Source: Lysobacter sp. ISL-50
GTDB taxonomy: Bacteria; Pseudomonadota; Gammaproteobacteria; Xanthomonadales; Xanthomonadaceae
DNA length: 64,000 nucleotides
Assembly (NCBI RefSeq): GCF_018612875.1
Contig: NZ_JAGGRI010000019.1
Location: 102,940-166,939, forward strand
Direction: 5' to 3'
This document shows, piece by piece, positions 1 to 12,971 of this stretch. Position 1 is the first letter of the stretch. Each line of letters starts with the position of its first letter. The notes beneath the pieces are model-generated. The model saw only the letters and a list, made by a program, of their open reading frames with translations. It was not told where the DNA came from and did not search any database. The translations under genes were made by a program, and so were the position numbers.

Positions 1-813
1 GTCAATCACGTGCTCAATTATCTGCCCGGGCTGGATATGTACGTGGACGCCACCGCCAAGGGCATTCCGTTCGGCGATCTGCCGATGGCGGTCGCCGGCA
101 AGCCGGTGTTGCGCGTGGACCAGCCCGAACTGAAGGCCGCCACCGCGCCGTTCGCGTCCAAGCGCAATCGCCAGCGCATGGTCACCGATCTGATCGTGAG
201 CGAAGACGGCTCGGTCAAGGGCAAGGTCGAGGTCGAGGTCGAGCTGGAAGGCCAGCCGGCGATCGAAACCCGCGCGGCGTTTCGCAAGCTGCGCGAGAAA
301 GACTCGCAGCAGATGGTCAAGAAGTACTTCGAGGCCGGCGGCTTGAGCGCGGAAGGTTCGTTCACCCAGGACGATCCGCAGGCGTTGCTCGACAAGCATC
401 GCTACAGCGCGCAGTTCGAGGTCAAGCAGATGCTGCCGGTGCCGGGCGCGTTCCCGGTGGCGCCGTTGTTCTTCAATCCCATGCCCGTGGCCACCTTCGC
501 CGGCTCGGCGCAGTACGACGACAGCGTGTACGAAAGCGAAGGGCAGTGCATCGGCGGGCGTTCGGAGGAGATCTACCGGATCGAGTTTCCGGCGACGATG
601 AAAGTCATCGCGGTGCCGCCGGATGCGCGCCAGGAATGGGAAGGTTCCAGCTACGAGGCCAAGTACACGCTCAAGGGCAATGTGCTGGAAGCGCGCCGGG
701 TGATCGTGGACGCCAGCCAGGGGCCGGTGTGCACGCAGGCGCACAATCGCGGCTACCAGCAGTTCGCGAAGAAAGTGCTGCCCAATCTGAAGGCGCAGTT
801 GGTCTATCAGTAA
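1..813 (+). CDS. DUF3857/transglutaminase-type protein, C-terminal part
   Basis: The reading frame is open from the first base of the window, so the gene is truncated at its 5' end and only its last 270 residues are seen. The start of the visible part (NHVLNYLPGLDMYVDATAKG, then FGDLP and GKPVL) resembles the segment following the transglutaminase-like core in DUF3857-domain proteins, which are usually exported and common in Xanthomonadaceae. The rest looks like the beta-rich tail domain. The catalytic Cys-His-Asp segment would lie upstream and cannot be judged. The GTG at base 10 is an internal codon rather than the start. Enzymatic activity and substrate are unknown. The family assignment rests on recognising this motif and is moderately secure. 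Confidence 0.6.
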   Translation, partial: VNHVLNYLPGLDMYVDATAKGIPFGDLPMAVAGKPVLRVDQPELKAATAPFASKRNRQRMVTDLIVSEDGSVKGKVEVEVELEGQPAIETRAAFRKLREKDSQQMVKKYFEAGGLSAEGSFTQDDPQALLDKHRYSAQFEVKQMLPVPGAFPVAPLFFNPMPVATFAGSAQYDDSVYESEGQCIGGRSEEIYRIEFPATMKVIAVPPDARQEWEGSSYEAKYTLKGNVLEARRVIVDASQGPVCTQAHNRGYQQFAKKVLPNLKAQLVYQ

Positions 814-932
814 GCGCGGCGCGTGCCGGCGCGGGGCTTCGGCGATCGCGCGTTAAGGCAAGCCACGACCGGCGCCGCGCTTTTCGCGCGCGGCGCTTGT
901 CGCCAAGGGCGCGCAGCGGCTAGCCTGCGCGC

Positions 933-1670
933 ATGAACGAGCCCACCAAGACCCCGGTCAGACTCCTCGTCCACGGCGCTTCCGGGCGCATGGGCCAGGC
1001 TTTGTTGCGATTGGCCGCCGAGCGCGCCGATCTGAACGTCGCCGCCGCGTACTCGCGATCCTCGCCGGCGCAGCGGGTGATCGACGGCGTCCCGCATTTC
1101 GCCACCGCCGAGTTGTCCGGTGCGCCCGAGTTCGACGTGGCCATCGACTTCAGCCTGCCGCAGGGCTTCGACCCGGTGCTGGCCTTGTGCGCGCAGCGCG
1201 GCAAGGCGCTGGTGTCGGGCACCACCGGCTTGAGTTCGGCGCAGAACACCGCGATCAACGACGCCGCATCGCGCATCGCGGTGGTGTGGGCGGCCAACTA
1301 CAGCCTGGGCGTGGCGGTGCTGACCGAACTGGTGCGCCGCGCCGCGGCGGCGTTGCCGGGCTGGGATTGCGACGTGATCGAAGCCCATCACACCCGCAAG
1401 CTCGACGCGCCGTCCGGCACCGCGCTGCACCTGGGCGCCGCCGCCGCGATCGGCCGCGGCGAAGAACCGCACTACGCCAGCCTGCGCGCCGGCGACATCG
1501 TCGGCGAGCACACGGTCCAGTTCGCCTCGGCCGGCGAGCGGCTGGAGCTGATTCATCGCGCGACCAATCGCGACATCTTCGCCCGCGGCGCGCTCGAAGC
1601 CGCCTTGCGCGTGGCGCACCAGGCGCCCGGCCGCTATGGCCTGGCGGAGCTGATGTTTCCGAATCTGTAA
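933..1670 (+). CDS. dapB: 4-hydroxy-tetrahydrodipicolinate reductase
   Basis: Cytoplasmic NAD(P)H-dependent reductase of the diaminopimelate/lysine pathway, making tetrahydrodipicolinate for peptidoglycan and lysine. The 245 residues match the usual family length. The nucleotide-binding loop is GASGRMGQ (residues 15-22), and the active-site signature EAHHTRKLDAPSGTA is complete, with H152, H153 and K156 in the positions of the catalytic His and substrate-binding Lys. The ATG at 933 is the natural start. The gene is followed by a repeat-filled gap and then carA. dapB next to carAB is a common order in gammaproteobacteria. Identification is very secure. Confidence 0.97.
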   Translation: MNEPTKTPVRLLVHGASGRMGQALLRLAAERADLNVAAAYSRSSPAQRVIDGVPHFATAELSGAPEFDVAIDFSLPQGFDPVLALCAQRGKALVSGTTGLSSAQNTAINDAASRIAVVWAANYSLGVAVLTELVRRAAAALPGWDCDVIEAHHTRKLDAPSGTALHLGAAAAIGRGEEPHYASLRAGDIVGEHTVQFASAGERLELIHRATNRDIFARGALEAALRVAHQAPGRYGLAELMFPNL

Positions 1671-2368
1671 CCGCGCATGCCGGTGCATCGGGCTTCTGAC
1701 GGTCGCGGTGATTGGAGTCCTTCTCCCGCTCGCGGGAGAAGGTGCCCGGAGAGCCTGTCCCCCGAAGGCGGGGACGGATGACGGCCGCTCCAGGCCGGCG
1801 GCTTGCCACAAGCCGCGCGTGAATGTGAACGCCCAGAGGGCATGGCGGGGAGAGGGGGCGCCGTTTGCTGTGGAGCAAGAGCGAATCCCCCTTGATCCCC
1901 CTTTTTCAAAGGGGGAAACAAAGCGGGTTTTCGGAGAGAGTGGAGAGATTTGCAGGGTGGGGGCTTCAAAAAGCGAGCGAATTCGAAGCGGGAAAGCAAC
2001 ATGAATGACCCACGCCAAGCCACCCGAAGCCCGCACCCAACCCCGCTCCCGACGCCACCCCCAACACGCCTCCCCCCTTTGAAAAAGGGGGGCAGGGGGG
2101 ATTCGCTCCCGCCGAAACCACCCCAGTCCAACGAATCCCACCCCCCCCCAATCGCCCCGCACAAGCTGAAGCCAAGCCCGCGCCCACGCAGAAATCCTCC
2201 CGCAACGCCACATTGAGGCTGGCGCCCGGGGCCCATCGCCGCTAGAATTCCGGCTCGCCTGAACCCCGCCCGCCGGACCGGTCCCGCACCGCGTCCGCGC
2301 TTTGCTGCAAGTCGGTTTTGCCGATGTCGCGCTCGGGGTCAGATCCTTCGGCAGCCAAGGCGACCCCC
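1671..2368. repeat. Repeat-filled intergenic region between dapB and carA
   Basis: No credible gene is present; short open frames here run through repeats. Two repeat families are visible. At 1718-1783 is a G/C hairpin element (core CTTCTCCCGCTCGCGGGAGA) that recurs at about 42902-42968 in front of the acnA-tail array. At 1880-1920 and 2071-2110 lie two copies, in opposite orientation, of an element with core CCCTTTTTCAAAGGGGG and flank AGCGAATCCCCC. The same inverted-pair arrangement recurs at 32430-32645 upstream of prfB. Promoter elements for carA were not identified with confidence. Confidence 0.7.
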
Positions 2369-3519
<1,151 letters not shown>

Positions 3520-3523
<4 letters not shown>

Positions 3524-3924
3524 GCATCTCGCATTATCGAGAGCTGGATGTCTGGCGTCTGGCCATGTCGCTGGCGAAGCAAACCTATCAATTGACCGCG
3601 AGTTTTCCCCGCGAGGAACGATTTGGTCTGACCTCCCAGTTACAGCGGTCGGCCGTTTCGATTCCTTCGAACATCGCCGAAGGTAATGCGCGGCATTCAA
3701 CCCGTGACTACGCACGTTTCGTGTCGATGTCGCTGGGATCGTGCGCGGAGTTGCAAACGCAATTGCTGCTGACGGGCGATCTCGACGTGGGTGACGCACA
3801 GATGCGCGAGGCGGCGATAGAACTATGCGATCGGGTGGGGCAGATGCTGCAACGCCTTCATCAATCCCTGATTCGACGACTTAGGGCCGAGTCCCCAGTC
3901 CCGAGTCCCGAGTCCCGGAGTTAA
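3520..3924 (+). CDS. Four-helix-bundle protein (23S rRNA intervening-sequence family)
   Basis: Small 134-residue helical protein of the four-helix-bundle family first seen in 23S rRNA intervening sequences. The recognisable motifs are the opening [20 protein letters not shown], the middle [20 protein letters not shown], and the [20 protein letters not shown] helix. Biochemical role is not established for the family; relatives occur with retroelements and in many operons. The ATG overlaps the carA stop and has AGGAG close upstream, so it is probably translationally coupled. Its last residues ([11 protein letters not shown]) are encoded by an inverted heptamer array. The flanking inverted arrays suggest a cassette inserted into an ancestral carA-carB pair. 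Confidence 0.85.
3889..3917. repeat. Heptamer array GAGTCCC, right copy (inverted)
   Basis: About four units of GAGTCCC (one reads CAGTCCC), the reverse complement of the GGGACTC units at 3481-3508. It encodes the last residues of the four-helix-bundle protein and ends about 10 bases before carB. Confidence 0.88.
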
Positions 3925-3927
3925 GAC

Positions 3928-7173
<3,246 letters not shown>

Positions 7174-7585
7174 TGGGGTGAGGGCCGGGATGGTGCGGTT
7201 GCGCGCCGTCCCCGGGTTCGAACGCGGCGGGGCTTTGGTTTCGCCGCGAATCCTTCAGTCCGTCATTCGCGGCGAGGTTCGGCTTTGCCGCGAATCCTCC
7301 AGCCCGTCATTCCCGCGAAGGCGGGAATCCAGGGCCTTTCGTGCGAGAACGCCTGAAGTCGCTGGATTCCCGCCTTCGCGCGAATGACGGGCCTGGGAAG
7401 AACGCGGTCGAGTCTGCGGATGCGACGCCGCCGCAAACCGCGCCGCAAACCCAGCCCCGACCGCCTCCCAACCCGACAGGATGCCTTCCGCCCGGGTTCC
7501 CGGCACAATGGCCCCAGGCATCGTCGAAACATCCGCGCCGGGCGCTCAAGGATTGCCCGGCGGCGCATCACAGAGGAAACAAGGA
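7174..7585. other. Intergenic region between carB and greA
   Basis: No gene is supported. The main content is a MITE-like inverted-repeat element at 7303-7392, listed separately. Just before it (7253-7300) are two degenerate half-copies containing CGTCATTCGCGGCGAGGTTC-like sequence, separated by TTTGCCGCGAATCCTCCAG. A clear ribosome-binding site for greA (GAGGAA at 7573-7578) lies at the right edge. Confidence 0.6.
7303..7392. repeat. MITE-like inverted-repeat element, copy 1
   Basis: Terminal inverted repeats of about 30 bp (outer part CGTCATTCCCGCGAAGGCGG on the left, its near-complement on the right ending GAATGACGGGC) flank a 29-bp core containing CCTTTCGTGCGAGAACG. The same composite, including the core, occurs in inverted orientation at 63162-63249. 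Shared core as well as ends argues for dispersal as one unit rather than chance hairpins. Confidence 0.8.
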
Positions 7586-8062
7586 ATGAGAGCACCCATC
7601 ACGGCCAAGGGCGCGCTGCGTTTACGCGCTGAGCTGGAAGAACTCAAGTCGGTCAAGCGGCCGGCGGTGATCAACTCGATCGCCGAAGCGCGCGCCCACG
7701 GCGATCTCAAGGAGAACGCCGAGTACCACGCCGCGCGCGAGCAGCAAGGTTTCATCGAAGGCCGCATCAAGCAGCTCGAAGCCGAGCTGTCGCACGCGGA
7801 AATCATCGACATCAGCAAGCTCAACGCCGGCTCCAAGGTCGTGTTCGGCGCCACCGTCGAGCTGACCGATGTGGATACCGACGAAGAGCGCACTTACCAG
7901 ATCGTCGGCGACCTGGAAGCGGACATCAAGCTGGGTTTGATCGCGATCTCCTCGCCGGTGGCGCGCGCGCTGATCGGCAAGAACGAGGGCGACAGCGTCG
8001 AGATCCAGGCGCCCGGCGGCGTGCGCGAGTACGAAATCGTCAGCGTCAACTACAACGGTTGA
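7586..8062 (+). CDS. greA: Transcript cleavage/elongation factor GreA
   Basis: Binds the secondary channel of RNA polymerase and stimulates cleavage of backtracked RNA. The 158 residues equal the E. coli length. The N-terminal coiled-coil hairpin (residues 1-75) carries the tip acidic residues D40 and E43 in [16 protein letters not shown], equivalent to D41/E44 of E. coli. The C-terminal FKBP-like domain follows, with [20 protein letters not shown] chose the ATG at 7586, which has GAGGAA 8 bases upstream; an upstream in-frame ATG at 7481 would add 35 residues foreign to the family. Linkage to rpfE and recJ matches the Xanthomonas rpf region as I recall it. Confidence 0.97.
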   Translation: MRAPITAKGALRLRAELEELKSVKRPAVINSIAEARAHGDLKENAEYHAAREQQGFIEGRIKQLEAELSHAEIIDISKLNAGSKVVFGATVELTDVDTDEERTYQIVGDLEADIKLGLIAISSPVARALIGKNEGDSVEIQAPGGVREYEIVSVNYNG

Positions 8063-8092
8063 TCCGTTGACCGCGCCCGCAGGCCGCCTCGA

Positions 8093-9040
8093 ATGAACCG
8101 CATCAGCCTGTTGCTGCCCGAGCGAGCGCGCTTCGGCGGCCAGCGCCTGAGCGAGGACATCGGCCGGCGCATCGGCCGCGCCGAGCGCAGCGTGGAAGCC
8201 GGCGACCAGGCCGCGCGCGTGTTCGACATCCTGCCGCGCGGCTGGCCGGTGGCGGCGGTGTCGCGCCAGCGCGATGTCGGCGACGGCGCGCACGGCGCGT
8301 GGCTGCGCGCCGACCCGGCTTACGTGCGGCCCGACATCAACGGCGCGCGCCTGCTCGCTTACGGCGACGCGCTGTCGCTCAGCGAGCGCGACAGCGCCGC
8401 GCTGCTGCCGGCGCTGCGGCCTTTGTTCGGCGACGCCGGTTTCCCGCTCGATGCGCCGGTGCCGACGCGCTGGTATCTGTCGCTGCCGCGCGAAACCCGA
8501 TTGCCGCGCTTCGCTTCGCCCGAGCAGGCGCTCGGCGAGGACATGTTCCAGCACCTGCCCGGCGGCGAAGGCGAAGGCAGCGAAGGCCGCCGCTGGCGCG
8601 CGCTGCTGAGCGAGGCGCAGGTGGTGCTGCACAATCATCCGCACAACGCCCAGCGCATCGCCGCCGGTCTGGCGCCGATCAATTCGCTGTGGTTCTGGGG
8701 CGCGGGCGTGTTGCCCGATCACGTCCGCACCGCTTTCGCGCAGGTGCTCAGCGACGACGAAGCGCTGACCGCGTTCGGCGCCCAGGCCGGCATCGCCGTC
8801 GGCGCGTTGCCGCAGCAATGGACGGCCAGCGCGGGCGAGGGCGAAGCCCTGTTCGACCTGCGCGCGGCGCGCGACCTCACGCCCTTGCAGCGCGACTGGC
8901 TGGAGCCGATCGCGCGCGCCATCGACGCCGGCGCGCTGGAACGCGTGACGTTGGCCTTCGCCGACGGCGAACGCTTCGAGCTGGCGCGCTCGCAGCGCTG
9001 GCGTTTCTGGCGCAAACCCTTGCGTTCGCTGCTCGATTGA
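8093..9040 (+). CDS. rpfE: RpfE-like protein, distantly phosphoglycerate-mutase-like
   Basis: A 315-residue protein at the position where Xanthomonas rpf clusters carry rpfE, between greA and recJ. Homologues are often labelled phosphoglycerate mutase, but no conserved metal-binding active site can be shown here. The most family-like stretch is LHNHPHNAQRIAAGLAPINS followed by LWFWGAG (around residues 180-207). No signal peptide or membrane segment is visible. Role is uncertain: rpfE mutants are reported to have mild regulatory phenotypes, and the enzymatic label should be treated as unproven. It starts 30 bases after greA and ends 37 bases before recJ, so the three genes are likely co-transcribed. 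The symbol rests on synteny plus remembered similarity. Confidence 0.65.
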   Translation: MNRISLLLPERARFGGQRLSEDIGRRIGRAERSVEAGDQAARVFDILPRGWPVAAVSRQRDVGDGAHGAWLRADPAYVRPDINGARLLAYGDALSLSERDSAALLPALRPLFGDAGFPLDAPVPTRWYLSLPRETRLPRFASPEQALGEDMFQHLPGGEGEGSEGRRWRALLSEAQVVLHNHPHNAQRIAAGLAPINSLWFWGAGVLPDHVRTAFAQVLSDDEALTAFGAQAGIAVGALPQQWTASAGEGEALFDLRAARDLTPLQRDWLEPIARAIDAGALERVTLAFADGERFELARSQRWRFWRKPLRSLLD

Positions 9041-9077
9041 AGCGCCCGATGACTCTCGTCCGCGCGGTCTCCTCGCC

Positions 9078-10793
9078 ATGAAAACCGCCGCGCGGCTGCG
9101 CCGCCGCGAGCCCGCGGGCGAGGGCGACTGGCCCGAGTCGATGTCGCCGCTGCTGCGCCGCATCTACGCCGCGCGCGGCGCCACCTGCCTGGAGCAGGCG
9201 CAACCGCGGCTGGCGCAGCTGCTGCCGCCCGACGGCATGCTCGGCCTGGACGCGGCGACGCAGTTGCTGTTCGACGCGATCGCCGCCGACCGCCACATCC
9301 TGGTGGTCGGCGATTTCGATTGCGACGGCGCCACCGCCTGCGCGGTCGGCGTGCGCGGCCTGCGCATGCTCGGGGCCAAGCGGGTGTCGCATGCGGTGCC
9401 CAACCGGATCGTGCACGGCTACGGCCTGTCGCCGGCCCTGGTCGAGGAATTGGCGGGGCTGCAGCCGGATCTGTTGGTGACCGTCGATCACGGCATCGCC
9501 TGCCACGCCGGCATCGCCGCCGCGCGCGAACGCGGCTGGCAGGTGCTGGTCACCGATCACCACCTGCCCGGCGAGCGTTTGCCGCTGGCCGACGCCATCG
9601 TCGACCCGAATCAACACGGCGACGCGTTTCCCAGCAAGATGCTGGCCGGCGTAGGGGTGATGTTCTACGTGCTGTTGGCCTTGCGCCGGCGCATGCGCGA
9701 GGCGGGATCGTTCGCCGATGCCGGTCCCGATCTGACCGTGTTGCTGGATCTGGTCGCGGTCGGCACCGTCGCCGATCTGGTTTCGCTGGACGCGAACAAT
9801 CGCGCCCTGGTCGCCGCCGGATTGCGCCGCTTGCGCGCCGGGCAGGGCAGCGCCGGTCTGCGCGCGCTGATCGAAGTGTCGCAGCGCGATTACCGCCGCC
9901 TCACCGCCGCCGACATCGGCTACGCGCTGGCGCCGCGGCTCAACGCCGCCGGCCGCCTGGAAGACATGGCGTTGGGCATCGAATGCCTGATCACCGACGA
10001 CGCCGTGCAAGCGCGCTACATCGCCTCCACGCTCAACGACATCAACGCCGAACGCCGCGCGGTGCAGCAGCAGATGACCGACGAGGCCGAACTGGCCTTC
10101 GCCCGCGTCAGCATCGACGCCCAGGCCGCGCCGCTGGCGCTGTGCCTGTTCGATCCCGACTGGCATCCCGGCGTGGTCGGGCTGGTCGCCTCGAAGATGA
10201 AAGAGCGCCTGCATCGGCCGGTGATCGCCTTCGCCCCGGCCGAACCGGGCAGCGATCAGTTGCGCGGCTCGGCGCGTTCGATTCCCGGTTTCCATATTCG
10301 CGACGCCCTGGCCGACGTGGCCGCGCGCCATCCCGATCTGATCGAGCGCTTCGGCGGCCACGCCATGGCCGCGGGCCTGTCGTTGCGGCAGGACGCGTTC
10401 GAAACCTTCCGCGGCGCGTTCGAGCTGTGCGCGCGGGCGGCGCTGACGCCCGAATTGCTGCAGGCCGATGTGCTGAGCGACGGCGAACTGGCCACCGCCG
10501 AGTTCGATCGCGCCCACGCCGAATCGCTGCGCGACGCCGGGCCCTGGGGCCAGGGTTTCGCCGAGCCGCAGTTCGACGGCGAATTCGAAGTGCTGTCGTG
10601 GCGCGTGGTCGGCGAGCGGCATCTGAAACTCGAACTGGGCCGCGACGGCCTGCGCTTGAACGCGATCGAGTTCGGCGGCTGGGACGGCAACCGGCCGCCG
10701 CCGTGGGTGCGCATCGCCTATCGCCTGGAGCCGGACGATTATCGCGGCGGCAACGCGGTGCAGCTCGTGGTAGTGCATCGCGAAGCGCTGTAG
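9078..10793 (+). CDS. recJ: Single-stranded-DNA-specific 5'-3' exonuclease RecJ
   Basis: Degrades single-stranded DNA 5' to 3' in recombination, mismatch and base-excision repair. At 571 residues it has the normal bacterial length. DHH-superfamily metal motifs are complete: GDFDCDGATA with D79, D81 and D83; TVDHGIA with D137 and H138; and VTDHHLPGE with D160, H161 and H162. The DHHA1 motif appears as RFGGHAMAAGLSL near residue 430. The oligonucleotide-binding region follows to the C-terminus. After this gene the syntenic block with the rest of the rpf cluster is interrupted by about 22 kb of other genes. Identification is very secure. Confidence 0.97.
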   Translation: MKTAARLRRREPAGEGDWPESMSPLLRRIYAARGATCLEQAQPRLAQLLPPDGMLGLDAATQLLFDAIAADRHILVVGDFDCDGATACAVGVRGLRMLGAKRVSHAVPNRIVHGYGLSPALVEELAGLQPDLLVTVDHGIACHAGIAAARERGWQVLVTDHHLPGERLPLADAIVDPNQHGDAFPSKMLAGVGVMFYVLLALRRRMREAGSFADAGPDLTVLLDLVAVGTVADLVSLDANNRALVAAGLRRLRAGQGSAGLRALIEVSQRDYRRLTAADIGYALAPRLNAAGRLEDMALGIECLITDDAVQARYIASTLNDINAERRAVQQQMTDEAELAFARVSIDAQAAPLALCLFDPDWHPGVVGLVASKMKERLHRPVIAFAPAEPGSDQLRGSARSIPGFHIRDALADVAARHPDLIERFGGHAMAAGLSLRQDAFETFRGAFELCARAALTPELLQADVLSDGELATAEFDRAHAESLRDAGPWGQGFAEPQFDGEFEVLSWRVVGERHLKLELGRDGLRLNAIEFGGWDGNRPPPWVRIAYRLEPDDYRGGNAVQLVVVHREAL

Positions 10794-10828
10794 GCGCTTT
10801 TGTGGGATGGCTTTTGTTGGATGGCTTT

Positions 10829-11021
10829 TGTGGGAGGGAGCTTTAGCCCCGATGCTTTTCGATCAGTTGTCCGCATGCCTTCAAGAAAGCTGCAGTCTGA
10901 TCGAAAAGCATCGGGGCTAAAGCTCCCTCCCACAGGAGCTCCCTCCCACAGGAGCTCCCTCCCACAGGAGCTCTTTCCCACAAAGCTCTTTCCCACAAGC
11001 TCCCTCCCACAAAGCTCCCTC
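10829..11021. repeat. Long REP-like hairpin plus degenerate tandem repeats
   Basis: Two 38-bp arms, 10829-10866 and 10897-10934, are exact reverse complements around a 30-bp loop. The arm core is GAGCTTTAGCCCCGATGC, a common REP-like sequence in this family. The right arm runs into about six degenerate copies of a 14-16-bp unit (GGAGCTCCCTCCCACA, decaying to AGCTCTTTCCCACA) up to 11021. It lies in the 267-bp gap after recJ, immediately upstream of the Hsp90-like gene, and could act as a transcription barrier or RNA stabiliser. Confidence 0.9.
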
Positions 11022-11060
11022 TGCTAAGTTATCCGCTCGATCGAACAGGAGCGGCGCGAC

Positions 11061-12911
11061 TTGGAAGGCAATCCGGCACAACTGCGTACCGCCGGCGTGG
11101 ACTTGGGCGGATTGATGACGGTGCTGGGCCAGCACTTGTACTCGACGCCGCTGGTCGCGCTGCGCGAACTGGTGCAGAACGCGAACGATTCCATCGTCCG
11201 GCGCCGACTGGAAGATCCCGCCGCGCCGGCGGCGCCGCGCATCACCGTGGTCGGCGACATCAACACGCGCACGGTGCGGGTGATCGACACCGGCACCGGC
11301 CTGACCGAGTCGGAAATCCACACCTATCTGGCCACCGTCGGCGTGGGCTACACCCGCGGCCTGCGCCAGGGCGAGGCCGCCAGCGAAGAGCTGATCGGCA
11401 TGTTCGGCCTGGGTTTCCTGTCCGCGTTCGTGATCGCCGAACGGGTCACCGTCACCACCACCTCGTTCCAGCAGCCCGATCGCGGCTGGCGCTATCAATC
11501 CAGCAACGGCGAGCAATACAGCCTGGCCGCGGCGCCGGCGCGCGAGGTCGGCACCGTGGTCGAGCTGGCGCTGCGCGAAGAACACGCGCGCCTGGCCGGC
11601 GAGGACTACCTGGCGCGCGTGCTCGGCCGTTACTGCGCCTTGCTGCGCGTGCCGATCTACATCGGCGAGTCGGCGCAGCCGCTCAATCCCGAACCGCCGC
11701 CGTGGCGCGGCGACAGCGGCGGCGTCAGCGAACATCCGGTGCAGGCGCGCAAGCGCCAGCTGCGCTTCGCCAGCCGCTTCGAGCAGCAATTCGAACCGAT
11801 CTGCGCCATGCAGGTGCCGGCCGTCGCCGGCGACGGCGATCCGCGCGGCCTGTTGTGGGTGCAGGATGGTGGCACCTACGGCAGCAGCGACAATCGCAAT
11901 CTGTCCGTGTTCGTGCGCGGCATGCTGCTCGACGACGACGCGCGCGACCTGCTGCCGGGCTGGGCCGGATTCGTCGGCGGCGTGATCGAGTCCAGCCGGC
12001 TGATGCCCACCGCCAGCCGCGAAGACCTGCAGCGCAACGAGGCCTACCGCAGCGCCCAGCACGCCATCGCCGAATCCCTGATCGGCGGCTTGGCGGCGGT
12101 GGCGCGCGAGCAGCCCGAAGCCTGGCGGCGCATCCTCAACCGTCACAACGAGGCCTTGCTCGGCGCCGCGCTGTGCGATGCGCGCCTGTTCGAATTGCTG
12201 GCCGAGGAAGTGCGCGTGCCCAGTTCGCACGGCGATCTGCGCGCCAGCGCCTTGCGCCGCGAAGGCGCGATCCATGTCGGCCTGAGCACCGGCGGCTTCG
12301 AGGACATGCTGTTCCGCATGCTCGGCGTGCCGGTCGCGCGCGGCGACCGTTACGCGGTGCTGCCGTTCCTGCGGCAGTGGGTGCAGCGCCACGGCGGCCG
12401 CCTGATCGAGATCGGCACCGAGCAGGGCAACCGCCAACTGTTCACCGAACTGGGCCTGCCCGACGCCGAACTGGACTGGCTGCGCGAGACCCTGGCCGAC
12501 GGCGAAAAAGTCGTGCCCGCGCGTTTCGCCCCGGCCGAACTGCCGCTGATGGTGGTGCCCGATCGCGAGGCCGAGCTCAAGCGCCGGCTGGAAAGCGACG
12601 ACGCCGACAAGCGCATTTCGATGACCGCGCTGCGCCTGGTGCGCGGCTTCACCGCCGGCATCGACGGTTCGGCCCAGGCGCGCTTGTACGTCAACCTGGA
12701 CAACCCGGCGATGCGCGCGTTGCTGGCGACGATGCGCGCCGATCGCGCCGCCGCCGAGCCGGCGGCACGTTTGCTCAAGGCGATCAAGCAACTGATGGAA
12801 ACCCACAACGACGCCGACGGCCACGGCCACCGGCTCAACGGCGCGCTGGCGGCGATCGGCGACAGCGTGCTGCGCCTGCTGCCGGCCGCGGCGGGCGAGG
12901 CCGGCGATTGA
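11061..12911 (+). CDS. Divergent Hsp90-family ATPase (HtpG-like)
   Basis: A 616-residue GHKL ATPase related to HtpG but clearly divergent. The ATP-binding elements are intact: N-box RELVQNANDS with E36, N40 and D43; DTGTGLT with D76; and GMFGLGFLSAF at 113-123. The middle-domain loop TASREDLQRNEAYRS corresponds to the HtpG SREXLQ segment. The C-terminal part (LYVNLDNPAMRALLATMRAD onward) fits a shortened dimerisation domain. There is no MEEVD-type tail. The start is a TTG with AGGAG 9 bases upstream; an in-frame stop at 11025 limits alternatives. It is followed after 60 bases by a large TPR-like gene, suggesting the two act together. Similar Hsp90-family proteins occur in actinobacteria; their clients are unknown to me. 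Confidence 0.85.
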   Translation: MEGNPAQLRTAGVDLGGLMTVLGQHLYSTPLVALRELVQNANDSIVRRRLEDPAAPAAPRITVVGDINTRTVRVIDTGTGLTESEIHTYLATVGVGYTRGLRQGEAASEELIGMFGLGFLSAFVIAERVTVTTTSFQQPDRGWRYQSSNGEQYSLAAAPAREVGTVVELALREEHARLAGEDYLARVLGRYCALLRVPIYIGESAQPLNPEPPPWRGDSGGVSEHPVQARKRQLRFASRFEQQFEPICAMQVPAVAGDGDPRGLLWVQDGGTYGSSDNRNLSVFVRGMLLDDDARDLLPGWAGFVGGVIESSRLMPTASREDLQRNEAYRSAQHAIAESLIGGLAAVAREQPEAWRRILNRHNEALLGAALCDARLFELLAEEVRVPSSHGDLRASALRREGAIHVGLSTGGFEDMLFRMLGVPVARGDRYAVLPFLRQWVQRHGGRLIEIGTEQGNRQLFTELGLPDAELDWLRETLADGEKVVPARFAPAELPLMVVPDREAELKRRLESDDADKRISMTALRLVRGFTAGIDGSAQARLYVNLDNPAMRALLATMRADRAAAEPAARLLKAIKQLMETHNDADGHGHRLNGALAAIGDSVLRLLPAAAGEAGD

Positions 12912-12971
12912 TCCGGCAACGCTTCGCCATGCACGATAGCCATTACACCAACAGCTAAGCACAGAGACGAT

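Noticed and set aside
1708-2216. Short plus-strand frames between dapB and carA
   Set aside because: They translate repeat elements, lack ribosome-binding sites and resemble no protein family.
8093-9040. Calling this gene a genuine phosphoglycerate mutase
   Set aside because: No complete catalytic or metal-binding motif of either mutase class could be shown; position between greA and recJ favours RpfE.
11061-12911. Standard housekeeping htpG
   Set aside because: Motifs are shifted (RELVQNANDS, GMFGLGFLSAF, TASREDLQ), the rest is diverged, the start is TTG, and it is coupled to a TPR gene; better described as an Hsp90-family paralogue.
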